This document shows, in pieces, positions 1-7,519 of a DNA stretch of 37,069 nt. Numbering within the stretch: the stretch's first letter is position 1; each line of letters starts with the position of its first letter. Source of the DNA: Clostridia bacterium. GTDB taxonomy: Bacteria; Bacillota; Clostridia; Oscillospirales; Acutalibacteraceae. The notes under the pieces are model-generated. The model was not told the origin of the DNA. It worked only from the letters and a program-made list of their open reading frames with translations, and made no database searches. The stretch is taken from NCBI GenBank assembly GCA_017407705.1, contig JAFQWA010000028.1:1-37069 (forward strand), in the 5' to 3' direction. The translations under genes and the position numbers were made by a program.

Positions 1-141
1 TCATGCCGCTTTGGCACCCCTTTTCTTTATGCGAAGAAAAGGGGGAAAAGACGCAGCAAGGGAAAACCCTTCCAAACTGGGTTTTCCCTTTGCAAACCCT
101 TTCCCGAATGGTTTAAGGGCTCGCCCTTAAAAATCCCCATT
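1..141 (-). repeat. Four-hairpin dispersed repeat, copy R1 (cut by window edge)
   Basis: This is the reverse-strand copy of an element also found at 5345-5489 and 9980-10124. Read on the minus strand it starts with AATGGGGATT and contains, in order: hairpin H1 (TTTAAGGGC/GCCCTTAAA), a linker with CATTCGGGAAAGGG, hairpin H2 (12-bp stem AAGGGAAAACCC), hairpin H3 (11-bp stem CCCCTTTTCTT, loop CGCATA) and hairpin H4 (TGCC/GGCA). The last few bases present in the other copies (GAGCGAA) lie outside the window. It points the same way as the rubredoxin gene, beyond that gene's terminator. No open reading frame was seen in it. Confidence 0.9.
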
Positions 142-350
142 GAGTTTCATATATATTTCAGGAGAGTTTAGGAGGAGCGTTTTGTAGGGAGCGGCGATTT
201 CGACGCTCCGATATTTCAAAATCCCCATTTGGCTTGGTGTGTATCTCAGGGAGCTTTGGCGAGGGGATATTTTGTAGGGAATGCATTTATGCATTCCGAT
301 TGCAAAGCGGATAAATCCGTTCCCTGCAATTTCTATCGGTTATACCATTA
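142..350. repeat. Palindromic GTAGGGA-type intergenic repeats
   Basis: This non-coding stretch holds two related units. Both have a TTTGTAGGGA box followed by a palindrome (GAGCG/CGCTC near 188-210; GGAATGCAT/ATGCATTCC at 278-297). The block AAAATCCCCATT occurs twice (about 130 and 220). The second unit can close on itself: TTGTAGGGA (272-280) pairs with TCCCTGCAA (321-329) apart from one G-U, enclosing the 278-297 hairpin and a small CGGAT/ATCCG hairpin (309-319). From memory, GTAGGGG-type palindromes are common between genes of gut Firmicutes. No gene is visible here. Confidence 0.7.
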
Positions 351-391
351 AACAATAAAACACGGGCTGTGATCACATCACAGCCCGTGTT
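351..391 (-). terminator. Rho-independent terminator of the rubredoxin gene
   Basis: A near-perfect long hairpin, ACACGGGCTGTGAT with ATCACAGCCCGTGT (about 360-390), is followed on the minus strand by TTTTATTGTTT. It begins 14 bases after the rubredoxin stop codon. Confidence 0.85.
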
Positions 392-403
392 AACTTTTAT
401 ATA

Positions 404-562
404 TTATTCCTCTTCAAATACGTCTTTTTCTGCGCCGCATAAAGGACATACAAAATCCTCGGGAACATCCTCCCAAACAGTTCCTGCCTCAATACCGTTA
501 TCGGGATCGCCGATAGCCTCGTCATAAACATATCCGCAGATAGGACAAACATACTTTTTCAT
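404..562 (-). CDS. Rubredoxin
   Basis: Small one-electron carrier of anaerobes, typically feeding oxygen or peroxide reductases and other redox enzymes in the cytoplasm. The 52-residue protein begins [15 protein letters not shown] and ends FEEE. It has the two CxxC knuckles that bind the single iron: CPIC at residues 6-9 and CPLC at 39-42. The acidic core ([22 protein letters not shown]) is typical, and the length matches the family (about 52-54). GGAGG precedes the ATG at good spacing. It is transcribed alone, divergently from the deacetylase gene, and ends at a strong terminator. Which enzyme it serves cannot be told from the context. Confidence 0.96.
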   Translation of the reverse strand: MKKYVCPICGYVYDEAIGDPDNGIEAGTVWEDVPEDFVCPLCGAEKDVFEEE

Positions 563-587
563 AAAAATACCTCCAAAAATAAATTTG

Positions 588-616
588 TTATTATTATTTT
601 ACTAAACAAGCATCAA
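588..616 (-). promoter_or_regulatory. Candidate promoter of the rubredoxin gene
   Basis: On the minus strand TTGATG and TAATAA are separated by 17 bases, 26 bases upstream of the rubredoxin start codon. Both hexamers are imperfect. Confidence 0.45.
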
Positions 617-633
617 TATTACAATAGTTAATA

Positions 634-661
634 TTGAAATTTTTTTACAGAATGATATAAT
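634..661 (+). promoter_or_regulatory. Sigma-A-type promoter of the deacetylase gene
   Basis: TTGAAA (634-639), a 16-base spacer and a consensus TATAAT (656-661), 33 bases before the start codon. Confidence 0.65.
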
Positions 662-694
662 AAAATAAAATTTATTTGTTTCGGAGGTAGTATT

Positions 695-1510
695 ATGTCT
701 GTTAAAATGAGATATTTCCCCGGCGGAAAAACCAAAGCACTTACCATGAGCTATGATGACGGTCCTAAGTTCGACCGCCGTTTGATCGAGATCTTTAACA
801 AATACGGAATAAAGGGCACCTTCCATCTCAATTCCGGCAATCTCACAGAAACAAAAACCGAGGATGCCTGGAACGTTTCCAAAGAGGAGGTTGCCGAGCT
901 GTATAAGGGCCACGAGGTTTCGGTACACACCCTTACTCATCCCAACCCCTGTATGCTTAGCAATATGGGTGTTGTGAAGGAGATTATGCAGGACAAACAA
1001 AATCTCGAACAGCTTTGCGGTTATCCCGTTAGAGGTATGTCTTACCCCTTCGGCGCCTACGACGATGATGTGCTTTCTATCCTGCCCGCTGTTGGTATGG
1101 AATACTCCAGAACCGTAAACAGCACTGGCAGATTCTCACTTCCCAAAAACTTTTTAGAGTGGCACCCCACCGCACATCACTGTGCTGACATCTGTGAGAA
1201 GGGCAAGGAGTTTTTAGAGAGCAACCGTCCTTGGGACCGCAACGTTATGTACGTTTGGGGCCATTCCTACGAGTTTAACAACGACAACAACTGGGAGCTT
1301 ATTGAGGAGTTTTGTGAGCTTATGAGCGGCCATGACAACGTCTGGTATGCTACCAACATTGAGATAGTTGACTATGTTAACGCTGTAAGAGCACTTAAAT
1401 TCACCGCTGACGAAACCGTTGTGTATAACCCCTCAGCCATATCTGTTTGGGTGGATGTTGACGGTGCTGCCGTTGAGGTAAAAGGCGGCGAAACAAAAAA
1501 GTTAAAGTAA
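695..1510 (+). CDS. Polysaccharide deacetylase family protein (NodB-like)
   Basis: Probable metal-dependent deacetylase of the carbohydrate esterase 4 fold, which removes N- or O-acetyl groups from glycans. Motif 1 is SYDDGP (Asp21, Asp22; the usual form is TFDDGP). The metal-binding HxxxH of motif 2 is HTLTH (His78, His82). YPFGAYDD is the probable motif 3. The last roughly 30 residues look like a small beta strand add-on (VDVDGAAVEVKGG). There is no signal peptide or membrane segment, which is unusual for a peptidoglycan-acting member; the substrate may be a cytoplasmic or imported oligosaccharide. The gene has its own promoter and a good site (GGAGG) before the ATG. The family is clear, the substrate unknown. 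Confidence 0.88.
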   Translation: MSVKMRYFPGGKTKALTMSYDDGPKFDRRLIEIFNKYGIKGTFHLNSGNLTETKTEDAWNVSKEEVAELYKGHEVSVHTLTHPNPCMLSNMGVVKEIMQDKQNLEQLCGYPVRGMSYPFGAYDDDVLSILPAVGMEYSRTVNSTGRFSLPKNFLEWHPTAHHCADICEKGKEFLESNRPWDRNVMYVWGHSYEFNNDNNWELIEEFCELMSGHDNVWYATNIEIVDYVNAVRALKFTADETVVYNPSAISVWVDVDGAAVEVKGGETKKLK

Positions 1511-1533
1511 TTTGAAAAAATGTCAGTTTTTAC

Positions 1534-1560
1534 TTGAAAAATTGGCAATAATATTATAAA
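1534..1560 (+). promoter_or_regulatory. Candidate promoter of the glycolytic operon
   Basis: TTGAAA (1534-1539) and TATAAA (1555-1560) with a short 15-base spacer, 65 bases before pgk. The suboptimal spacing keeps the confidence modest. Confidence 0.4.
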
Positions 1561-1624
1561 ATAGTAAAAGTATGTTTGTTTTTTAACAATCTCAATTTTT
1601 GTATAAAGAAAGGATGCTGATTTT

Positions 1625-2836
1625 ATGACAGCTCTCAACAAAAAGACCGTTGATGATATCAACGCAAAAGGCAAAAAGGTTTTAGTACGTTGCGACTTTA
1701 ACGTGCCCCTTAAAAACGGCGTTATTACTGACGAAAACCGTATAGTTGCCGCGCTCCCCACCATTAAGAAACTGCTTGCAGACGGTGCACAGGTTATCCT
1801 TTGCTCACATCTTGGTAAGCCCAAGGGCGAGCCTAAGCCCGAGCTTTCACTGGCTCCCGTTGCTAAAAGACTTTCAGAGCTTTTGGACAAAGAAGTTGTT
1901 TTCGCTGCTGACGATAACGTTGTTGGTGAAAACGCAAAGGCTGCAGTTGCAAATATGAAAGACGGCGACGTTGTTCTTTTACAGAACACCCGTTACCGTG
2001 CAGAAGAAACCAAAAACGGCGAAGCACTTTCCAAAGAGCTTGGCTCATTGGCTGACATTTTTGTTAACGACGCTTTCGGTGCTGCCCACAGAGCACACTG
2101 CTCAACTGTTGGTGTAGTTGATTATGTTGAGGAAGCTGCAGTTGGCTACCTTATTGAAAAAGAGCTCAAATATTTGGGTGGCGCAGTTGAAAATCCTGCA
2201 AGACCTTTTGTTACAATCTTGGGCGGTGCTAAGGTTGCTGACAAGCTTAACGTTATAGAGAACCTGCTTAACAAAGCAGATACACTCATCATCGGCGGCG
2301 GTATGGCTTACACCTTCCTGGCTGCTAAGGGCTACGGCGTAGGCACATCACTTCTTGACAACGAGAAGATCGACTACTGCAAGGATATGCTTAAAAAGGC
2401 AGAGGAGAAGGGTGTTAAGATCCTGCTTCCTATCGACTGCACAATCGCTAAAGATTTCCCCGATCCTATCGATGCTCCTATCGACGTTCAGGTTGTTGAC
2501 GCAGACAAGATCCCTGCTGACCACATGAGCCTTGACATCGGCACAAAAACTGCTCAGATGTATGCAGATGCTGTTAAGTCAGCAAAGACCGTTGTTTGGA
2601 ACGGACCTATGGGCGTGTTCGAGAACCCCACTCTTGCAAAGGGTACAATCGCTGTTGCAAAATCCTTGGCTGAGACCGATGCTATCACTATCATCGGCGG
2701 CGGTGACTCTGCAGCTGCAGTTAACACATTGGGCTTCGGCGATAAGATGAGCCACATCTCCACAGGCGGCGGTGCATCACTTGAATTCTTGGAGGGCAAA
2801 GAGCTTCCCGGAATCGCTGCTATGAACGATAAATAA
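1625..2836 (+). CDS. pgk: Phosphoglycerate kinase
   Basis: Converts 1,3-bisphosphoglycerate and ADP to 3-phosphoglycerate and ATP in cytoplasmic glycolysis. The 403-residue length is close to the family norm. Hallmarks are the N-terminal [10 protein letters not shown] substrate loop, the CSHLGKP segment, [10 protein letters not shown], the WNGPMGVFE nucleotide-side motif, and [11 protein letters not shown] plus [20 protein letters not shown] near the C terminus. GAAAGGA precedes the ATG. It is the first gene of pgk-tpiA-gpmI. Glyceraldehyde-3-phosphate dehydrogenase and enolase genes, often in the same operon, are absent from this window. Confidence 0.98.
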   Translation: MTALNKKTVDDINAKGKKVLVRCDFNVPLKNGVITDENRIVAALPTIKKLLADGAQVILCSHLGKPKGEPKPELSLAPVAKRLSELLDKEVVFAADDNVVGENAKAAVANMKDGDVVLLQNTRYRAEETKNGEALSKELGSLADIFVNDAFGAAHRAHCSTVGVVDYVEEAAVGYLIEKELKYLGGAVENPARPFVTILGGAKVADKLNVIENLLNKADTLIIGGGMAYTFLAAKGYGVGTSLLDNEKIDYCKDMLKKAEEKGVKILLPIDCTIAKDFPDPIDAPIDVQVVDADKIPADHMSLDIGTKTAQMYADAVKSAKTVVWNGPMGVFENPTLAKGTIAVAKSLAETDAITIIGGGDSAAAVNTLGFGDKMSHISTGGGASLEFLEGKELPGIAAMNDK

Positions 2837-2850
2837 TAAATAACTTTAAG

Positions 2851-2876
2851 CAGGCGGAGAAACATCCGCCTGTTTT
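2851..2876 (+). terminator. Intercistronic hairpin between pgk and tpiA
   Basis: The stem CAGGCGGA/TCCGCCTG is followed by only four T residues, in the 63-bp pgk-tpiA gap. It looks like a weak or partial terminator, or a processing/stability hairpin. tpiA has no obvious promoter of its own, so read-through is expected. Confidence 0.65.
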
Positions 2877-2899
2877 ACTGAAATTCGGAGGATATTAAA

Positions 2900-3667
2900 A
2901 TGAATAAAACTTTGAGAAACGCAGTTATCGCAGGTAACTGGAAAATGAACAAAACTCCCGCTGAGACCACCGCACTTATCAACGAGATGAAACCCTTAGT
3001 TGCAGGTGCTGATTGTGACGTAGTACTTTGCGTACCTTTTGTTGATTTGCAGGCTGCTATTGAAGCTGCAAAGGGCAGCAACATCAAGATCGGTGCACAG
3101 AACGTGCATTTTGAGAAATCAGGCGCTTTCACCGGCGAGATCTCTGCTGATATGCTTACAGCACTGGGCGTTGAGTATGTAATCATCGGCCACTCTGAGC
3201 GCAGAACCTATTTTGGTGAAACTGACGTTACCGTTAACAAGAGAACTCTTGCAGCACTTAATGCAGGTCTTACTGCTATCGTTTGTGTTGGTGAGTACCT
3301 TGAGCAGCGTGAGCAGGGCATTACTGCTGAGCTGGTTGCTATGCAGACTAAGATCGCTTTGCAGGGCGTTAGTGCTGAGCAGCTTAAGAAGGTTATCATC
3401 GCTTACGAGCCTGTTTGGGCTATCGGTACCGGCAAAACTGCTACTGCTGATCAGGCAAACGAGGTTAACGCTGCTATCCGTGAGGCTATTGCTGACGTTT
3501 ACGGCAAAGACGTTGCTGACACCGTTACAATCCAGTACGGCGGCTCAATGAACGCTGCTAACGCTGAGGAGCTTCTTTCTAAGCCTGATGTTGACGGCGG
3601 TCTTATCGGCGGTGCTTCACTTAAAGCACAGGATTTCTCTGTTATCGTTAAGGCAGCAAGTAAATAA
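2900..3667 (+). CDS. tpiA: Triosephosphate isomerase
   Basis: Interconverts dihydroxyacetone phosphate and glyceraldehyde 3-phosphate. The 255-residue protein has the catalytic lysine in GNWKMNK, the catalytic histidine in IIGHSERR, the catalytic glutamate in [14 protein letters not shown] (followed by flexible loop 6), and the phosphate-binding [16 protein letters not shown] lies a good distance before the ATG. It is the second gene of the glycolytic cluster, 63 bp after pgk and 27 bp before gpmI. Nothing is unusual in the protein. Confidence 0.98.
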   Translation: MNKTLRNAVIAGNWKMNKTPAETTALINEMKPLVAGADCDVVLCVPFVDLQAAIEAAKGSNIKIGAQNVHFEKSGAFTGEISADMLTALGVEYVIIGHSERRTYFGETDVTVNKRTLAALNAGLTAIVCVGEYLEQREQGITAELVAMQTKIALQGVSAEQLKKVIIAYEPVWAIGTGKTATADQANEVNAAIREAIADVYGKDVADTVTIQYGGSMNAANAEELLSKPDVDGGLIGGASLKAQDFSVIVKAASK

Positions 3668-3694
3668 TCCTTGATGTTGAAAGGACTAATTTAA

Positions 3695-5230
3695 ATGAAA
3701 AAACCCGTTACTTTAATTATTATGGACGGATTTGGTATGAATCCGTCAGCAGAAGGCAACGCTATTGCCGCTGCTAACAAACCTAATCTGGATAAATATA
3801 TGAGCCAGTACCCCATGACCCAGATCGGTGCGTCAGGTATGGACGTTGGTCTGCCTGAAGGACAGATGGGTAACAGTGAGGTTGGTCACACCAACATCGG
3901 TGCCGGTAGAGTTGTTTATCAGGAGCTTACCAGAATCACCAAGTCTATAAACGACGGTGACTTCTTTGAAAACGAAGTTTTGCTCAGTGCTATGAACAAC
4001 TGCAAACAGCACGGTAGTGCACTGCATTTGATGGGCCTTTTGTCCGACGGTGGCGTTCACTCTCACAACACCCACCTTTACGCTTTGCTTAAAATGGCAA
4101 AGGAAAACGGACTTGATAAAGTGTTTATCCACTGCTTACTGGACGGTCGTGACGTTTCTCCCACATCCGGTAAAGACTTTGTAAAAGAGCTTTATGAAAA
4201 GACTAAGGAGATCGGCGTTGGTAAGATAGCAACCGTTGCAGGCAGATACTACGGTATGGACCGTGACACCCAGTGGGATAGAGTTAAGTTGGCTTATGAC
4301 GCTATCGTTAACGGTAAAGGTAATAAGGCTGACTGCGCTTATGAGGCAGTTGTTAAGTCTTACGAAACCATTGATGCTGACGGCAAGAATTTAACTGATG
4401 AGTTTGTTGTTCCCACTGTTATTGCTGACGACGCTCAGGTAAACGCTAACGACAGCTTTGTATTTTTCAATTTCCGTCCTGACAGAGCCCGTGAGATCAC
4501 CCGTTCACTGGTGGATCCCGAGTTTAACGGATTTGTACGTGAGAAGGGCGTTTTGCCGCTGTACTTTGTATGTATGACTGAGTATGATGTAACCATGCCT
4601 AACGTTAATATTGCCTTTGCTCCCAAGGTGCTTACCATGACCTTCGGTGAAACCCTTGCAAAAGCAGGTAAAACTCAGCTGAGAATTGCTGAAACCACCA
4701 AGTATGCCCACGTAACCTTCTTCTTTAACGGCGGTGAAGAGGTTATGTTCGAGGGTGAGGACCGTGTGCTTATCAAAACTCCCGACGTTGCAACTTTTGA
4801 CCTTTGCCCTCAGATGAGCGCTTATGAGGTGTGTGACGCTGTTTGTGAGAAGATCGAGAGCGGTGCTTACGATGCAGTTATCTTGAACTTTGCAAACTGC
4901 GATATGGTTGGTCACACAGGTATATTTGACGCTGCTAAAAAGGCAGTTGAAGTGGTTGACGAGTGCGTTGGCAGAGTGGTTGAAGCTACCACAAAAATGG
5001 GTGGCGTTGCGCTTATAACTGCTGACCACGGTAATGCAGATAAGATGGCAGAGGGTGACGAGCCCTTCACTGCTCACACCACATTCCCCGTACCCTTCAT
5101 TATGATCGGCTACGATGCACAGCTTAAACCCGTCGGCGGCAAGCTGTGTGACATCTCTCCCACAATGCTTGAGATTATGGGAATTGAAAAGCCCCAGGAG
5201 ATGGACGGCGAGTCCCTTATCGCACACTAA
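3695..5230 (+). CDS. gpmI: 2,3-bisphosphoglycerate-independent phosphoglycerate mutase
   Basis: Interconverts 3- and 2-phosphoglycerate through a phosphoserine intermediate, using two metal ions. The 511-residue protein belongs to the alkaline phosphatase superfamily. Visible motifs are TLIIMDGFG (N-terminal metal site), MGNSEVGHTNIGAGR with the nucleophile Ser61, LLDGRDVSPTSG, FFNFRPDRAREITR and TADHGNADKM (second metal site). AAAGGA precedes the ATG. It is last in the operon and is followed by an intrinsic terminator. Manganese dependence is a property of many family members and is not shown by the sequence. Confidence 0.98.
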   Translation: MKKPVTLIIMDGFGMNPSAEGNAIAAANKPNLDKYMSQYPMTQIGASGMDVGLPEGQMGNSEVGHTNIGAGRVVYQELTRITKSINDGDFFENEVLLSAMNNCKQHGSALHLMGLLSDGGVHSHNTHLYALLKMAKENGLDKVFIHCLLDGRDVSPTSGKDFVKELYEKTKEIGVGKIATVAGRYYGMDRDTQWDRVKLAYDAIVNGKGNKADCAYEAVVKSYETIDADGKNLTDEFVVPTVIADDAQVNANDSFVFFNFRPDRAREITRSLVDPEFNGFVREKGVLPLYFVCMTEYDVTMPNVNIAFAPKVLTMTFGETLAKAGKTQLRIAETTKYAHVTFFFNGGEEVMFEGEDRVLIKTPDVATFDLCPQMSAYEVCDAVCEKIESGAYDAVILNFANCDMVGHTGIFDAAKKAVEVVDECVGRVVEATTKMGGVALITADHGNADKMAEGDEPFTAHTTFPVPFIMIGYDAQLKPVGGKLCDISPTMLEIMGIEKPQEMDGESLIAH

Positions 5231-5242
5231 ACTTGTATTAAA

Positions 5243-5272
5243 AAGGCGGCTGAACCTCAGCCGTCTTTTTTG
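5243..5272 (+). terminator. Intrinsic terminator after gpmI
   Basis: GGCGGCTGA and TCAGCCGTC pair (one G-U) around an ACC loop, followed by a run of six T residues. Confidence 0.85.
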
Positions 5273-5344
5273 TTTGAAAACTCAAAGGGAGGGGTAACCC
5301 CTCCCCTACGAAATGTCAATTTATATAAACTTTGAACAAAACCA
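5273..5344. repeat. Short perfect palindrome in the gap after gpmI
   Basis: GGGAGGGGT (5287-5295) pairs perfectly with ACCCCTCCC (5297-5305) around a single base. It is followed by CCCTACGAAAT, the reverse complement of the TTTGTAGGG-type box seen at 187 and 272. It is therefore a third, shorter member of the GTAGGG-type palindromic family. No gene is visible here. Confidence 0.6.
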
Positions 5345-5489
5345 AATGGGGATTCTCAAGGGCTAGCCCTTGAGCCATTCGGGAAAGGGATTGCAAAGGG
5401 AAAACCCAGTTTGGAAGGGTTTTCCCTTGCTGCGTCTTTTCCCCTTTTCTTCGCATAAAGAAAAGGGGCGCCTTCGCGGCGTGAGCGAA
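5345..5489 (+). repeat. Four-hairpin dispersed repeat, copy R2
   Basis: Complete 145-bp copy of the element at 1-141 (reverse) and 9980-10124. H1 is CTCAAGGGC/GCCCTTGAG. H2 is AAGGGAAAACCC with its perfect complement around AGTTTGGA. H3 is CCCCTTTTCTT/AAGAAAAGGGG around CGCATA. H4 is CGCC/GGCG around TTCGC. Compared with R3 the stems of H1 and H4 differ by paired changes that keep them base-paired. It lies 73 bp beyond the gpmI terminator in the same orientation as that gene. From 5490 to 5596 the sequence is AT-rich and I see nothing else in it. Confidence 0.93.
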
Positions 5490-5596
5490 ACAAAGATTTT
5501 CAAGAGTAATTATAGTTAAAACAATTTTAGGAGTAGATTATTTTATTCACACAACAAGTCTAAGTGTTAAACAAATAATATTTCACTAATTTTTTC

Positions 5597-5624
5597 TTTA
5601 CAAATAAAATGAAAGTGTTATAAT
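5597..5624 (+). promoter_or_regulatory. Sigma-A-type promoter of the VOC/coaX cluster
   Basis: TTTACA (5597-5602), a 16-base spacer and consensus TATAAT (5619-5624), about 28 bases before the start codon. Confidence 0.7.
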
Positions 5625-5651
5625 ATAAGTAACTTTAAGGGGGTTATGATT

Positions 5652-6053
5652 ATGATCACTAATATCGGCCATTTGGCGCTTTCAGTTAAAGACCTTGATA
5701 AATCCATGGAATTTTACTGCGACTTTTTAGGTATGCAGAAAAGCTTTACTCTTTATAACGAAGACGGCTCGGTTTGGATCCAGTATGTTAAAGTAACCAA
5801 CGATCAGTTTATCGAGTTTTTCCCTGAGGATGAGGTTAATCCCTTAAACAAACAAAGCTTTAAGCACATCGCATTGCAAACTGATGACATCTATGCTGAT
5901 GTTGAGCGTTTACGTGCAAATGGTGTGAAGATCTGGTCAGAGCCTGTTCGTGGTGATGACAACTCCTATCAGGCTTGGGTAGGCGATCCTGACGGTAATC
6001 CCATCGAGCTTATGCAGCTTACTGACGAGTCTTTGCAGAGAACTACAAAATAA
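5652..6053 (+). CDS. VOC superfamily (glyoxalase-like) protein
   Basis: A 133-residue member of the vicinal oxygen chelate fold, the family of lactoylglutathione lyase, methylmalonyl-CoA epimerase and related metal enzymes. Seen are the N-terminal strand NIGHLALSVKDLDKSMEFY with a metal-ligand-type His, the central FKHIALQTDD with a second His, and C-terminal WVGDPDGNPIELMQLT with a Glu ligand. AGGGGG ends two bases before an upstream in-frame ATG (5646) but eight bases before the ATG at 5652, so 5652 is preferred. It is the first gene of a cluster with coaX 12 bp downstream. The substrate cannot be assigned. Confidence 0.85.
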   Translation: MITNIGHLALSVKDLDKSMEFYCDFLGMQKSFTLYNEDGSVWIQYVKVTNDQFIEFFPEDEVNPLNKQSFKHIALQTDDIYADVERLRANGVKIWSEPVRGDDNSYQAWVGDPDGNPIELMQLTDESLQRTTK

Positions 6054-6065
6054 GAGGTAAATTTA

Positions 6066-6830
6066 ATGCTTTTGGTAATTGATATCGGCAACTCAAATAT
6101 AACACTGGGTGTTTACGATAAGGACGATCTTAAATTCGTTGCACGTCTTGCTACTGACCGCCTTAAAACAGGGGATCAGTATGCTATTGATTTGCGTGAT
6201 TTGCTGCACCTTTACGGCATTTCCACCAAGGATATCCACGGTTCTATTATCAGTTCTGTTGTGCCGGTTTTGGGCTCTGCCTTTAAACGTGCCATAAGAA
6301 CCCTTACCGGTAAAGAGCCTTTGTCGGTGGGACCCGGCGTTAAAACGGGACTTAATATAAAGATAGACAATCCTGCTCAGCTGGGCGCTGACCTTGCGGC
6401 AGGTGCGGTGGCGGCAGTTAAGATGTATAAGCTGCCTTGTATCGTTTTGGATCTGGGCACCGCTACCACTATCAGTGTTATTGATAAAAACGGCTGCTTT
6501 TTAGGTGGCGCTATTTCAGCGGGTATCCGCATCTCTCTTGATGCCCTTACCTCACGCACCTCACAGCTTCCTCAGATCGGCATTGAGGCACCGCCCAATG
6601 TTATCGGCACCAACACTGTTGACTGTATGAAGTCGGGCTTAGTGCTGGGCTGTGCCGCTATGATTGACGGTCTTTGCGACAGAATTGAGGAGCAGCTTGG
6701 TGAGTCGGCAACTATCGTTGCTACCGGCGGACTTAGTGCTGAGGTAGTTAAAAACTGCAGAAAAGACATAGTTTGCTGTGACAACCTTCTTTTGGAAGGC
6801 TTAAAGATCATTTACGAAAAGAATGCTTAA
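6066..6830 (+). CDS. coaX: Type III pantothenate kinase
   Basis: Phosphorylates pantothenate, the first step of coenzyme A synthesis. The 254-residue protein has the ASKHA-fold signatures: N-terminal VIDIGNSNITLGVY phosphate loop, GPGVKTGL, LGADLAAGAVAA, LDLGTATTISVID and GGAISAGIRISLDAL. The length is typical of CoaX (about 255). AGAGGT precedes the ATG. It follows the VOC gene by 12 bp and precedes an ECF-type transporter subunit gene that may import its substrate. An 89-bp gap follows, with a small hairpin at 6845-6860 (GCGGA/TCCGC) but no T run. Confidence 0.96.
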   Translation: MLLVIDIGNSNITLGVYDKDDLKFVARLATDRLKTGDQYAIDLRDLLHLYGISTKDIHGSIISSVVPVLGSAFKRAIRTLTGKEPLSVGPGVKTGLNIKIDNPAQLGADLAAGAVAAVKMYKLPCIVLDLGTATTISVIDKNGCFLGGAISAGIRISLDALTSRTSQLPQIGIEAPPNVIGTNTVDCMKSGLVLGCAAMIDGLCDRIEEQLGESATIVATGGLSAEVVKNCRKDIVCCDNLLLEGLKIIYEKNA

Positions 6831-6919
6831 ATTTTTGGTTTTATGCGGAGTAATATCCGCTTAAAATAAATATTATTGCGCTGTATCTAAAACGGAACAG
6901 CAGCAGGAGGTAATTTTTT

Positions 6920-7519
6920 ATGAAAGACAAAAAAATATTCAAACTGGTGGAACTTGCCATACTGATTGCATTGGTTGTATTGCTTCAGTTGTTTGTGGGC
7001 AACATAAGAGTGGGCGCCACAAATTTCAGCTTAGTTCTTATCCCCATTGTGCTTGGTGCAATCACTTTAGGTCCGTCGGCGGGAGCACTTTTAGGCTTCA
7101 CATTCGGTGCGATCACATTGATTCAGGGCATCACAGGGCAGGACCCCTTTACCGCAATCCTTCTCAACTCAGGCTTAAAGGGCGCTATAATAACACCTCT
7201 TATTTGCTTGGGAAAAGGTACTGCAGCAGGTCTTGGCGCAGGCTTGATCTACAAACTGCTTAAAAACAAAAACGGCTTTGTGGCAACTATCGTGGCATCA
7301 GCTGCCGCTCCCATTTTAAACACAGGCTTGTTTATTATCGGCGCACTGTTTTTGTCAGACGTTTTGGCTGCAAACTTTGTAGCAGAAGGCACAACTGTTA
7401 TATATTTCCTTATATTCACTGCATCGGGCATAAACTTTATTACAGAATTTGCAGTAAACCTTGTGGCTTCACCTGCAATTCACCGAGTAATAAACGCATT
7501 TAATAAAGGTCGGATATAA
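6920..7519 (+). CDS. ECF transporter S component, probably for pantothenate
   Basis: Membrane substrate-binding (S) subunit of an energy-coupling-factor vitamin transporter. The 199-residue, very hydrophobic protein shows about six membrane segments (roughly residues 8-28, 37-55, 58-78, 88-110, 120-145, 160-185). It has small-residue-rich helices (GPSAGALLGFTFGAI, GTAAGLGAGLI) of the kind that contact EcfT. The shared EcfA/EcfT energising module is not in the window. The substrate is inferred only from the adjacent coaX and could instead be riboflavin or another vitamin. CAGGAGG precedes the ATG. Its stop codon directly abuts the start of the next gene. Confidence 0.82.
   Translation: MKDKKIFKLVELAILIALVVLLQLFVGNIRVGATNFSLVLIPIVLGAITLGPSAGALLGFTFGAITLIQGITGQDPFTAILLNSGLKGAIITPLICLGKGTAAGLGAGLIYKLLKNKNGFVATIVASAAAPILNTGLFIIGALFLSDVLAANFVAEGTTVIYFLIFTASGINFITEFAVNLVASPAIHRVINAFNKGRI

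Noticed and set aside
1-350. Possible CRISPR array or leader from the dense repeats
   Set aside because: Repeats are palindromic and of unequal length, with no regular direct repeats, spacers or cas genes.
6831-6919. Riboswitch upstream of the ECF S component
   Set aside because: The 89-bp gap has only two small hairpins and no recognisable vitamin riboswitch core or terminator.
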